A program made the position numbers and the translations under genes. A stretch of 37,942 nucleotides of DNA from Candidatus Omnitrophota bacterium (GTDB taxonomy: Bacteria > Omnitrophota > Gorgyraeia > B26-G9). Positions 14,787 to 24,038 of the stretch are shown here, piece after piece (position 1 is the stretch's first letter; each line of letters begins with the position of its first letter). The notes below the pieces were generated by a model, which saw nothing but the letters and a program-made list of their open reading frames with translations, was not told the origin of the DNA and did no database searches. Location: the NCBI GenBank assembly GCA_018813905.1, contig JAHJAO010000071.1, positions 1 through 37,942 on the forward strand, written 5' to 3'.

Positions 14787-16483
14787 CGCTTTCTTTTAAA
14801 TAATATTTTCAAGACAAAAGCGCTTTCAATAACCATCCAGATTTCCAGCCCAAAAACTGATATGCTAATACAAAAAAGCAGCCAGTCTTTTTGCGCATAA
14901 AAAGTTTTAAGATTAAGCAGCATCGCCCATCCCGTTACAAACAGCATAATAAACATTGGTATGGCGGTATAAAAGGGAGTAACTCTTTTTTTTATAAGAT
15001 AGATACTTATAACCAATAAGGCCAGGGCCGCTAAAAGTTGATTCACAGTGCCGAAAAGGGGCCAAAGACTAAGCGCACCGTTTCCGTTCCCATTGGAAAA
15101 GGCGAGGATGAACGCGGAAAGCACAGCGACGATGGTGGCCGGGTGTTTTTTTGTTAACAGTTTAATCTTCCAGGCGCAAGCCAGCTCGCTTATTACATAA
15201 CGCTGAATCCGGGTGGAAGTATCTAAAGTAGTTGCGGCAAAAGAAACCAGAAACACACCCATTAAAGCAATCGTGACGCGTTGCGGGATGCCTAAGGGGT
15301 TAATCACATTTGCCGCTCCGGTAATGAAAGAACCAAGTTTTGCCTGAAGGCCGCTGGCTTGCGTCCAACTGGAGTAATTATACGCAAACGCCGCCGCACC
15401 GGTTAATGTTTGCCCGTTTTTTGTGGTAAGGCCAAGACCGAGCCCGGCGCAGACCGCGACAATGACCAAACAGGCTAAAGCCCCCTCCAGAAGCATACTG
15501 CCATAACCGATGCAGAGGGCGTTACTTTCCGTATCGCATTGTTTGGAAGAAGTTCCGGAAGATACCAGACAATGGAATCCGGAAATCGCGCCACAAGCGA
15601 TAATGATAAAAATGAATGGAAACATTGGCGGCGCGCCCAGAGGCGATAGGTTTATCGCCGGAGCAATAATTTTTGGCCTGGTCACAAATATTCCTAAAGT
15701 TAAAAGCAGCATGGCAATTAAAAGCTGAAATGAATTAATAAAATCCCGCGGTTGCAGTAGCTTTTGAACAGGCAATGTTGAGGCGATATAGACGTAAACT
15801 AAAAGAGCGATAATCCACAAAGCAAGCGGATTTAAACCAAAAAAGGAAATCAGTTTTATTGGCAAATAAGCACCCAGCACAATGGTAATATACATAACAG
15901 CCGTTGCGGCGATTCCTACCCACAGGGGATTTTTGCCCTTTTTATATATGAGATGGCCGGTACATAGGGCAATAGGTATCTGCAGCCAAACAGGCAGGAC
16001 CGATTCCGGATACATGGTAAATAGAATTGCGATAATCAGGGCGAAGACCGCGATAACAATCCAAATCCCAAAAAAAATTATAATCAAAAACAGGGTTCTT
16101 ACCCGATGATTAATAAGTGTTGCGGTAATATCGCCAAGCGAGCGGCCTTGGGCCCGCAACGATAGAATTAACGCTCCGAAGTCATGTACCGCGCCCATAA
16201 GGATTGAACCCAAAAAGACCCAGGCGAGAGCGGGAACCCAGCCCCAGATAACACCGATTGCCGGGCCGACAATCGGGCCTAATCCGGCAATGGAAGTAAA
16301 ATGATGGCCGAATAACACGCTTTTTTTAGTAGGCACAAAATCAATATTATCTTGCAGCGCGTAGCTCGGGCAGACAGCATTAACGTCCACGCGGAATATT
16401 CTCCGGGCGAGGAATTTGCCGTAAGTGTGATATGCAGCCAGAAATCCGGAAAACGCAAGTATTATAAGCGCCAAAGAATTCAT
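14783..16483 (-). CDS. cstA: Carbon starvation protein CstA family
   Basis: FVPTKKSVLFGHHFTSIAGLGPIVGPAIGVIWGWVPALAWVFLGSILMGAVHDFGAL; multi-TM. Confidence 0.95.
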   Translation of the reverse strand: MNSLALIILAFSGFLAAYHTYGKFLARRIFRVDVNAVCPSYALQDNIDFVPTKKSVLFGHHFTSIAGLGPIVGPAIGVIWGWVPALAWVFLGSILMGAVHDFGALILSLRAQGRSLGDITATLINHRVRTLFLIIIFFGIWIVIAVFALIIAILFTMYPESVLPVWLQIPIALCTGHLIYKKGKNPLWVGIAATAVMYITIVLGAYLPIKLISFFGLNPLALWIIALLVYVYIASTLPVQKLLQPRDFINSFQLLIAMLLLTLGIFVTRPKIIAPAINLSPLGAPPMFPFIFIIIACGAISGFHCLVSSGTSSKQCDTESNALCIGYGSMLLEGALACLVIVAVCAGLGLGLTTKNGQTLTGAAAFAYNYSSWTQASGLQAKLGSFITGAANVINPLGIPQRVTIALMGVFLVSFAATTLDTSTRIQRYVISELACAWKIKLLTKKHPATIVAVLSAFILAFSNGNGNGALSLWPLFGTVNQLLAALALLVISIYLIKKRVTPFYTAIPMFIMLFVTGWAMLLNLKTFYAQKDWLLFCISISVFGLEIWMVIESAFVLKILFKRKR

Positions 16484-16642
16484 AGCTATTATTTATAATA
16501 GCATACAAAAATTTTATTGTATATATCAGCTAATAAAATTGTACTTTATTTTATTACAGGCAGCGTATAAAATAAGAAAAGCAAAAACGTTAATTTTAAT
16601 TCGTCCCGCCAGGGTGGGACTCATTAAAGGAGGAAATTTAGA

Positions 16643-17065
16643 ATGAACGCATTTTTATGGGCAATTTTGGCGGCTTGTATTTGGGGCGTTGTTCCGTTAC
16701 TGGAAAAAGTCGGTTTAAATAAAATCGATGTGATAACCGGGCTATTTTACCGGTGTTTTGGCGTAGTCATCGGGCTTTTATTTCTTGGGGTATTTATTCT
16801 TTCACCTCAGCAGATAAAATCAGTGGATGTAAAATCAGCCGCGTTACTCGTATTAGCCGGATTTTTGGCAAGTTTTGTGGCACAGATCGCTTTCTATCAC
16901 GGATTGAAATTAGGAGAGATATCGCGTGTTGTTCCTGTCTCCGGAATTTATCCTGTATTTGCTTTTATTTTTGGTATTTTAATTTTAGGAGAGGGCATAA
17001 GTTTACTTAAGTGCTTGGGCATAATTTTGGCTGTTTTGGGAGTATGGCTGTTAAAAATCGGTTAA
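16643..17065 (+). CDS. EamA/DMT-family half-size transporter
   Basis: MNAFLWAILAACIWGVVPLLEKVGL...GLKLGEISRVVPVSGIYPVFAFIFGILILGEGIS; single EamA unit. Confidence 0.88.
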   Translation: MNAFLWAILAACIWGVVPLLEKVGLNKIDVITGLFYRCFGVVIGLLFLGVFILSPQQIKSVDVKSAALLVLAGFLASFVAQIAFYHGLKLGEISRVVPVSGIYPVFAFIFGILILGEGISLLKCLGIILAVLGVWLLKIG

Positions 17066-17209
17066 TTTAAACAAACGAATTCGGAATTTAAAAAAAATAA
17101 AATAAAATTAAGTAAAATTAACTTGACACGTGAAATTTTTTGTATTATATGTTAATTAAAAAGTAAAAAAGTAATATAGATTAACATAAATTTTTTGTTG
17201 GAGGTTTGT

Positions 17210-17512
17210 ATGCTTATAAATCAAAAAATTAAGTGTCCGGTATGCGGGGAATATTTTGAATTTGAATACGACCTGAAAATCGGTGATGTTACCTACTGCG
17301 TGAATTGCGATGAAGAACTAAAAGTCGTAAGGGTTACCCCGCCAAAAGTAAAGCAGGTTAAAGTAGAAGAGGAAGAGTTTAAAAAACGCTACAGCGAAAA
17401 AGAAAGCTTCGATAAAGAATTCGATGAGGAAAACGAAGAGCACAATGATGCCGGAGATTATGATCTGGAGAATGCCGGTATTGAAGAAGACGCTTATCGC
17501 GACGATTTATAA
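17210..17512 (+). CDS. LysW-like zinc-ribbon protein with acidic tail
   Basis: KCPVCGEYFEFEYDLKIGDVTYCVNCDEELKVVRVTPPKV plus a Glu/Asp-rich C-terminus. TTGACA at 17123-17128 upstream. Confidence 0.65.
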   Translation: MLINQKIKCPVCGEYFEFEYDLKIGDVTYCVNCDEELKVVRVTPPKVKQVKVEEEEFKKRYSEKESFDKEFDEENEEHNDAGDYDLENAGIEEDAYRDDL

Positions 17513-17661
17513 AATAACTTTTTTTAAGCTTCAGAAATGCCTATTTGGATAAACCGTATAGTTTGCCTGCACAGTTTTATTTTTACGCAGATTCGATTTG
17601 TGCTATAATAAAGATATAAATTCTCGCTGTGGTATACTCCGACATAAACCAAAGGGGAATT

Positions 17662-18015
17662 ATGGAAGAAAAAAGAAAATTTATCCGTTTGGACGTTGGT
17701 GTAAATGTGAAATGGAAGAAACTGCATGATGAAATTTTTGAGGACACCTCTATCAATAAAGATATTTCGGAAGGGGGTATCTGTCTAATTATAGAGGAGA
17801 GGTTGCGGATCGGAGACAGATTGCAACTTGAAATCGGCCTGCCGGACAAAAAAAGCATAACCGCCGTGGGAAGAGTTGCTTGGGTGAGTGAATATGGCGT
17901 AGTCTATGATAACCATAAACGCAACTATGATACCGGCGTGGAGTTTATGGAGATAGAAGATGTGGACCGGCAAGAAATAAGCAAGTTTGTGTTTGGAGGA
18001 GTGAATAACAATTAA
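17662..18015 (+). CDS. PilZ-domain protein
   Basis: EKRKFIRLDVGVNVKWK and NKDISEGGICLIIEE (RxxxR and D/NxSxxG). Confidence 0.88.
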   Translation: MEEKRKFIRLDVGVNVKWKKLHDEIFEDTSINKDISEGGICLIIEERLRIGDRLQLEIGLPDKKSITAVGRVAWVSEYGVVYDNHKRNYDTGVEFMEIEDVDRQEISKFVFGGVNNN

Positions 18016-18051
18016 CGCCGCAGCCTTGATTTATTAAAAAGGAGAGAAGTA

Positions 18052-18501
18052 ATGGCTGAAGATAAACATTTGGGCAGGAGAAAACACTATCGTTTAAAAA
18101 TTACCTACCTTGTTTGTTACCGTGCCAAAAATTCGTCCGGCTCATGGGGCTATTATGATTATACGCTGACACGTGATATCGGTGTCGGAGGCATGTTTAT
18201 TATTACCGACCGCAAATTTTCCCCAGGCACGGAAATGGAAATTATAATTCGTTTACCTCTCTACCCGGATAAAAAAATTGAAGCCAAAGGAGAAGTGGTA
18301 AGCTTTGAAAACATTCAGGAAAGAAAGATGATCTATAAAACCCGGGTGAAATTTACTAATTTTGATGAATTACTTTTCTGGGGTCTTGGGGAATTTATCC
18401 GCACCGAGATGGAAAAGGACGTCGGCGGCATGAAAGCATATGAACGTTTGGACCGCAGAAAAAAGGGACGGGATAAAACGCAAACGGAGGAACTCTTTTA
18501 A
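18052..18501 (+). CDS. PilZ-domain protein
   Basis: GRRKHYRLKITYLVCYRA and TRDIGVGGMFIITD. Confidence 0.85.
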   Translation: MAEDKHLGRRKHYRLKITYLVCYRAKNSSGSWGYYDYTLTRDIGVGGMFIITDRKFSPGTEMEIIIRLPLYPDKKIEAKGEVVSFENIQERKMIYKTRVKFTNFDELLFWGLGEFIRTEMEKDVGGMKAYERLDRRKKGRDKTQTEELF

Positions 18502-19601
18502 GGATTATTCTTACCAAGTTGTTTTATAAAATTGTTGTGTTCTTCTTCTTTTTTACTAAGTTGTTTTCCTGTCTCGTCCGCTTTTTGTTTAATTATTTCC
18601 AAATCTTCTTTTGCCCGGTCTTCAAACCGGGTGGCTTCTTCTAATAATTTTTGGGCTTCGGCGAGTTTATCCTTTTCCGCTTGCGTTTGTTCCGGTGGCG
18701 TTTTTTCAGGCAGGGTGTTTATTTTTTCTTCTTGTTTTTTTACATTATCTTCCGCGACCTGTTTTGCTTTTTGGAAAACTTTTTGCTGGTTATGTTTTCG
18801 GGCGATGGTATTAGAAAGATTTGAGTATTCGGACTTTATCTGTGTAATTTCCGTTCGGAGATTCGTATAGACTTTGAGCTCTTCCGGAGTAACGTCCATT
18901 CCCGGGCCGACATCCGGGACATTAAAGGATAACTTTTCCCCTTCTGCCGCGAGAAATGCCTGCTCCGATAAAAACGCTGCTTCGTCAGCGGAATTGGATA
19001 AAGCGGCCTGTTTGGATAGATAGGCCGCGTGGCGCAAGCTCTCTAAGGCATTGTTACTTGCGCTCAGAGGTGTATTCGGCAGGCCTTTTAGAGCTAGAGG
19101 TTGTGATGTATCGGATATGGTTTTAAGAGAGAGAGTGCCTGAGCCCGGAAGATTTTTTAAACTAGACATAAGTTTTTGGTGTTGTTCTTCTTTGCGCCGC
19201 GCTTCTTCGCGTGCGGCTACTTCCTGTTCTGCGCGCAGGCGGGCTTGTTCGGCTTCCAAGCGTCTTTGCTGTTCCGGATCCGGCCCGGTACCGAATATTG
19301 TATCAGCAAAATACTGGCCGATACTCTGAAATATGGTTTGCAAAACAGGCATGCAGGCGTCAAATACCGGGTCCCCGCTGCCGCCGCCGGAATAGCCGTA
19401 GCCGGTACCGGTGCCGCTGGATTGATGACTGCTAAGGTGTTGCTGAGAGAGACTGTTTAAATATCCGGGCTGCCGGGGGTCACAGTCAATAACAAGCCCG
19501 CACTCCGGGCATCTCCAGCTGATAGACCCGGCAAAGACATATCCGGATAGAGAGAGAATTGATAACAGAACAACGGTAGTAATTATTGTGAATGTTCTCA
19601 T
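18498..19601 (-). CDS. Exported coiled-coil protein with an N-terminal C2H2-like zinc finger
   Basis: Signal peptide, CPECGLVIDCDPRQPGYLNSLSQQHLSSH, then Gly-rich and long Glu/Lys coiled-coil segments. Confidence 0.7.
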   Translation of the reverse strand: MRTFTIITTVVLLSILSLSGYVFAGSISWRCPECGLVIDCDPRQPGYLNSLSQQHLSSHQSSGTGTGYGYSGGGSGDPVFDACMPVLQTIFQSIGQYFADTIFGTGPDPEQQRRLEAEQARLRAEQEVAAREEARRKEEQHQKLMSSLKNLPGSGTLSLKTISDTSQPLALKGLPNTPLSASNNALESLRHAAYLSKQAALSNSADEAAFLSEQAFLAAEGEKLSFNVPDVGPGMDVTPEELKVYTNLRTEITQIKSEYSNLSNTIARKHNQQKVFQKAKQVAEDNVKKQEEKINTLPEKTPPEQTQAEKDKLAEAQKLLEEATRFEDRAKEDLEIIKQKADETGKQLSKKEEEHNNFIKQLGKNNP

Positions 19602-19619
19602 TTGTGCGGTCTTCAGCTT

Positions 19620-20798
19620 TTATTTTTGAGTCATCAATACTTCCCACTTATAAATATAATCTTGCGCGGCGCGGGCATCATGCGCGTCCGGTGCGAGTCG
19701 AAGATAGTTTTTCATATTTGAAATTGCTTTGGAATATTCTTTTTTTTCGGCGCGCAACATCGCTCCATTAAACCAAATTTCCGGATACCAGGGTGTAACT
19801 GCGACGGCGTTGTTATTGGCATCAAGCGCACCGTCGTAATTTTTATTTTCCGCAAGCGTCTGTGCCTGTACCAAAAAACGGCGTGCTTGCTCCGGCAGAT
19901 TCGGTTTTAGACTAAGCTTAGGATAAACACGGTACATATCATCAATAATCTCCGCATCTTCTTTTTCGTCGGCATAGGGGCTCCAGTTATAAGCCTTATC
20001 TAGCTGATTAAATGCCTCGAGCATATTGCCGCTATTTTCAGCACGCACTGCCGCGGCCCGGGCTTCATCCGTTATGGCCTTACGTTTGTCCGTGTCGTAA
20101 TAAAGCAGCGGATCGTTACCAAAGGCGTTTTGGTAGCGCGGATAAAGCTCAATCATTTTTTCCGCATCCTGACGCGCTTCGTCTTGCATGCCTTTTTTAT
20201 AATAGGCTTTACCGCGCCCGCTATAACACTGTGCTTTCCAGCCGGAGCCGAAAATGCGGTTCATATCCGCTGTGTCTGGATGATTGAGCGCGTTTGTATA
20301 TTCGGTAGTTGCTTGATCATACAGGCCTTTTTCATAGGAGACCTTTGCGTAGCGGTAATAATTAAGACTGCTTTTTTTATAATCAAGGGCGATCTTGAAA
20401 CTTTCCAGCGCCTTGTCCAGGTCTCCTTTTCCGGCATAGGCATTACCGTACCAATTATAGGTTACCGTATGCTGGGAAGCCGGCTCAAGCTTAAAACATA
20501 GGTCTAAATCTTGAAGCCCCTTATCATACATGCCTAACTCGATATAAGTAGACGCGCGCCAGGAAAGGGTATTCCAAACATTAGGCCATTTCGCTAATGA
20601 CTGATTGAATTTTTCCAGGGCTTCTTGTTTTTTCCCTTCGTTATAGAGCTTGATTCCTTCATTGGTGAGGGCCCAATCGATATTCGTAGAAACGGCATTA
20701 CCGGCTGTCCCGTATATCGAAGCGTCATAAGCCGCGCAGCCGCTGCTCAACATCAGAAGGCTGACAAGAACAGATATTTTTACTATATATTTACGCAT
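19620..20798 (-). CDS. TPR-repeat lipoprotein
   Basis: Lipobox LSSGC and repeated TPR-like units (ALEKFNQSLAKWPNVWNTLSWRASTYIELGMYDKGLQDLDLCFKLEP). Confidence 0.85.
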   Translation of the reverse strand: MRKYIVKISVLVSLLMLSSGCAAYDASIYGTAGNAVSTNIDWALTNEGIKLYNEGKKQEALEKFNQSLAKWPNVWNTLSWRASTYIELGMYDKGLQDLDLCFKLEPASQHTVTYNWYGNAYAGKGDLDKALESFKIALDYKKSSLNYYRYAKVSYEKGLYDQATTEYTNALNHPDTADMNRIFGSGWKAQCYSGRGKAYYKKGMQDEARQDAEKMIELYPRYQNAFGNDPLLYYDTDKRKAITDEARAAAVRAENSGNMLEAFNQLDKAYNWSPYADEKEDAEIIDDMYRVYPKLSLKPNLPEQARRFLVQAQTLAENKNYDGALDANNNAVAVTPWYPEIWFNGAMLRAEKKEYSKAISNMKNYLRLAPDAHDARAAQDYIYKWEVLMTQK

Positions 20799-20819
20799 GA
20801 TTTGAACTCCTTTTTAATT

Positions 20820-21650
20820 TTATTCGGTCCAGGCTTGTCCTTTTTCGAGGATAACTGTCTTGGTAACTTCTACGGTGCCTTCTTGCACATCTATATGAGT
20901 AAGCCCATTATCATCGACTTCAATATCAAACTTTGTGCCTCTGACGGCAACGGCGCAATTCGGGGTACGTACCTGATAGCGGCGGTTGAGCATCTGTTTT
21001 GTATGGGCAATAAAAATTCCGGCTTTTCCTTTCAACATTTTTGATACGGAATTGTCAAAATTATCTTCGATGAGCTCAAAAGAGCTGTTTCCTTTGAGAT
21101 AAATGATACTGCCGTCTAACGTCATCAACATTACATGGCTGTCTTTCGCGGTTACAATCGTATCGCCCGGCACAGGATACATTCCGTCATGAAGGCGGAT
21201 TTTTTGTCCGCCGCGCACTATGTGGACATCACCTTTTATTTCCTGGCAGCTAAGGCCGATGCCTTTTTGCTGGCCGCCGGTTAAGTATTGTTTGGCCTGT
21301 TCAGTCAATTTTAAACGGTGTTTGAGTTCTTTTATGCGTTCTTCAATTTTTGCAATCGCGGCCCGGTCTTTTTCAATTGCTTCTTTGGTCACGGAAATTG
21401 CGGCTTGGTCTTTTCCGGAATTAAGCGAAGATAAAAACTGGTTGCATTTGGCTAGATGGTTGTTCAGGCTTGATTTTTCCTGTTCGGCTTTTTGCAGTTC
21501 TTTCTCCAGATCCTCCCGCAGGAGCCTTAATTTAGCTACAGGGTCGGATACAGCTTCTGCTGCGAAGGCGGCAGGGCCTTGGATAAACAATAATTGGTTG
21601 AAAAACAGAAGCAGGACAAAAGTTAATGCGATCCGTTTATCGAAATACAT
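20820..21650 (-). CDS. FecR-domain exported protein
   Basis: Signal peptide, coiled coil, then FecR fold (GDTIVTAKDSHVMLMTLDGSIIYLKGNSSFEL...VRTPNCAVAVRGTKFDIEVDDNGLTHIDVQEGTVEV). Start trimmed to MYFDKR at 21650. Confidence 0.85.
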   Translation of the reverse strand: MYFDKRIALTFVLLLFFNQLLFIQGPAAFAAEAVSDPVAKLRLLREDLEKELQKAEQEKSSLNNHLAKCNQFLSSLNSGKDQAAISVTKEAIEKDRAAIAKIEERIKELKHRLKLTEQAKQYLTGGQQKGIGLSCQEIKGDVHIVRGGQKIRLHDGMYPVPGDTIVTAKDSHVMLMTLDGSIIYLKGNSSFELIEDNFDNSVSKMLKGKAGIFIAHTKQMLNRRYQVRTPNCAVAVRGTKFDIEVDDNGLTHIDVQEGTVEVTKTVILEKGQAWTE

Positions 21651-21915
21651 CCGGCAAGGGTAGGGGGTGATTGTGTTTATTTGTTTAGCCAGCATAGCTT
21701 GAATTATAGCTTTTTAAAAATAGCTTGTCAACTCATTCTAAAGGCCTCGCTGTTTGAAGATGAAAACCCGTTCCGAACGTGTGGGCCGGGTTTAAAATGG
21801 GGGATTTTAGAAGTCCGGTTCTTATGTTATAATATCATTCAACATTCTTGAGCGGGATTTTCGAGTCGGAATTTACGGATAAGATAAGCAAAATTAAAGG
21901 GTAAAAGAACAATTT

Positions 21916-22467
21916 ATGCGAATAACCGGCGGTGATTTTAAAGGGCACTTTTTAAAAACAGCCCGCACAAAAAATGTGCGTCCTACCCGGGAAATGGTAC
22001 GAAAAGCGGTGTTTGATGTTTTAGAGGGATTTGTGCCGGGTAAGCAAGTACTGGATCTTTTCAGCGGCAGCGGGGCGTTTGGGTTTGAAGCCTTGAGTCG
22101 GGGGGCACAACATGTCAGCTTTGTGGAAAACAAATATGCGGCGGTTAAAACCATAAAGTCTAATATAATGACGTTAAAGGTGGATCCAAGGGGTAAAATA
22201 ATCGCCAAAGATGTTTTTTTAAGTTTGGATATGTTAGAGAAAAAAGAGGAGAAGTTTGATATTATCTTCGCCGACCCGCCATACCATAAAAACCTGGCAA
22301 AAAAATGCTTGTTACAGATTGATAACTGTGATATATTAAACACTCCTGCGATGGTGGTTATGGAACATTACAAAAAAGATGAGCTACCTAACGTGTTGGG
22401 AACATTAACGCTTTGGCAGTTCAAGCAATACGGAGATAGCGCGGTTTCTTTTTATACCCCAGTTTGA
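21916..22467 (+). CDS. rsmD: 16S rRNA (guanine966-N2)-methyltransferase
   Basis: RITGGDFKGH, VRPTREMVRKAVFDVL, VLDLFSGSGAFGFEALSRGA, FADPPY. Confidence 0.95.
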   Translation: MRITGGDFKGHFLKTARTKNVRPTREMVRKAVFDVLEGFVPGKQVLDLFSGSGAFGFEALSRGAQHVSFVENKYAAVKTIKSNIMTLKVDPRGKIIAKDVFLSLDMLEKKEEKFDIIFADPPYHKNLAKKCLLQIDNCDILNTPAMVVMEHYKKDELPNVLGTLTLWQFKQYGDSAVSFYTPV

Positions 22468-22494
22468 AATTGTTAAAGGATCGGGTAGATTTTT

Positions 22495-22998
22495 ATGGCA
22501 AAAAAGGGCAAAATTTACAAAAAAAAATGCGCGGTTTATTCGGGTACGTTTGACCCTGCAACTTACGGTCATATCGATCTGATAAAACGCGCGGCAAAGA
22601 TATTTGACGAGGTGATTGTGGCGGTTGCCGATAACCCTGAGAAAAAACCTTTATTTGAACTTTCCGAACGCGTGGCCATGCTTAAAGAGATAACTTCAAG
22701 TTTAAAAAAAGTAAAAGTGGAAAGTTTTAGTAATCTAATGATTGATTACGTAAAGAGCAAAAAAATTAATGTGGTTATCCGCGGCCTGCGGATGGTCTCG
22801 GATTTTGAATATGAATTCCAGATGGCTTTAACCAACAGAAAGCTCGGGCCTGAGGTCGAAATAATCTTCATGATGCCAAAGGAGTCTTATTCATTCCTCT
22901 CCAGCAAATTGATAAAGGAGATTGCCGTATTAGGCGCTGATTTATCAGAATTTGTCCCGCCGCTTGTAGAACGTAAGCTAAAAAAATTATTAAAATAA
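22495..22998 (+). CDS. coaD: Phosphopantetheine adenylyltransferase
   Basis: AVYSGTFDPATYGHIDLIKRAAKIFDEVIVAV...VIRGLRMVSDFEYEFQMALTNRKL...SSKLIKEIA. Confidence 0.96.
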   Translation: MAKKGKIYKKKCAVYSGTFDPATYGHIDLIKRAAKIFDEVIVAVADNPEKKPLFELSERVAMLKEITSSLKKVKVESFSNLMIDYVKSKKINVVIRGLRMVSDFEYEFQMALTNRKLGPEVEIIFMMPKESYSFLSSKLIKEIAVLGADLSEFVPPLVERKLKKLLK

Positions 22999-23012
22999 CA
23001 TCAGGGAGGATA

Positions 23013-24011
23013 ATGGATATTTTAAAGAAGATTCACCAACGGGCAAAAGAGAAAAAGCGCAAAATTGTGCTGCCGGAAACAGATGATGCGCGGGTGCTGG
23101 AAGCGACAAAGGTAGTTGTTGAAGAAGGGCTTGCCGATGTGATACTTTTATCTTCCGATAACGCGTTAAAGTCAAAAGCGGATAGTATCGGCCTTAATCT
23201 TTCGAGCGTAAAAATAGTTAACCCGAAAGCTGACCAGCAGTTGCTGAAAAAATTTACTACCGAGTTCTATGAGCTCAGAAAACACAAAGGGATTACCATG
23301 GAGGCGGCGCAGCAGCAAATCGGACATTTTGTATATTTTGCCGCGATGATGGTAAGAAACGGCTTGGCGGATGGTTTTGTCGCCGGCGCTGGCCATACCA
23401 CGCCGGATGTCGCCAAAGCGGCAATTTACTGCATTGGTTTTACGGAAAAACTAAAGACCATTTCCAGCTCGTTTTTGGTGATTGTCCCGGATTGCGAATA
23501 CGGACATCACGGAATATTTATTTTTTCAGATTGCGGGATTGTGCCGGACCCTTCTGCTGCGCAGTTGGCTAATATCGCCGAATCTGCGGCGGAGATTTTT
23601 GGATTATTGGTAGAGGAGAAGCCCCGGGTGGCGCTTTTAAGTTTTTCCTCGAAAGGCAGCGCGAACCATCCTCTGGTCGAGAAAGTAGTAAAGGCGAAAC
23701 AGATAATTAACGAAAAATACCCGGACTTAATCGTGGACGGAGAATTGCAGTTGGATGCAGCGATTGTTCCCCAGGTCGCAAAAATCAAGGCCCCGCAAAG
23801 CGATGTTGCCGGTTCAGCTAATGTATTGATATTCCCGGGACTTGAGTCAGGCAATATTGGTTATAAGCTCGTGCAGCGCCTGGCAAAGGCGCAGGTAATC
23901 GGGCCGATGATGACCGGCCTTAGAAAACCGTGCAGTGATTTATCGCGTGGTTGCACCATAGATGAAATCGTAAATGCGGTTTGTACTACGGCCATAAGAG
24001 TAGTGGATTAA
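23013..24011 (+). CDS. pta: Phosphate acetyltransferase
   Basis: KIVLPETDDARVLEA, DGFVAGAGHTTPDVAKAAI, LSFSSKGSANHPLVEKV. Confidence 0.95.
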   Translation: MDILKKIHQRAKEKKRKIVLPETDDARVLEATKVVVEEGLADVILLSSDNALKSKADSIGLNLSSVKIVNPKADQQLLKKFTTEFYELRKHKGITMEAAQQQIGHFVYFAAMMVRNGLADGFVAGAGHTTPDVAKAAIYCIGFTEKLKTISSSFLVIVPDCEYGHHGIFIFSDCGIVPDPSAAQLANIAESAAEIFGLLVEEKPRVALLSFSSKGSANHPLVEKVVKAKQIINEKYPDLIVDGELQLDAAIVPQVAKIKAPQSDVAGSANVLIFPGLESGNIGYKLVQRLAKAQVIGPMMTGLRKPCSDLSRGCTIDEIVNAVCTTAIRVVD

Positions 24012-24038
24012 CTTAAAAAGTGCATTGGTGTTTCCCAT

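Noticed and set aside
19051-19460. Three overlapping plus ORFs
   Set aside because: Antisense to the exported zinc-finger/coiled-coil gene, with Arg/Cys/Ser-rich composition typical of reverse-frame translation.
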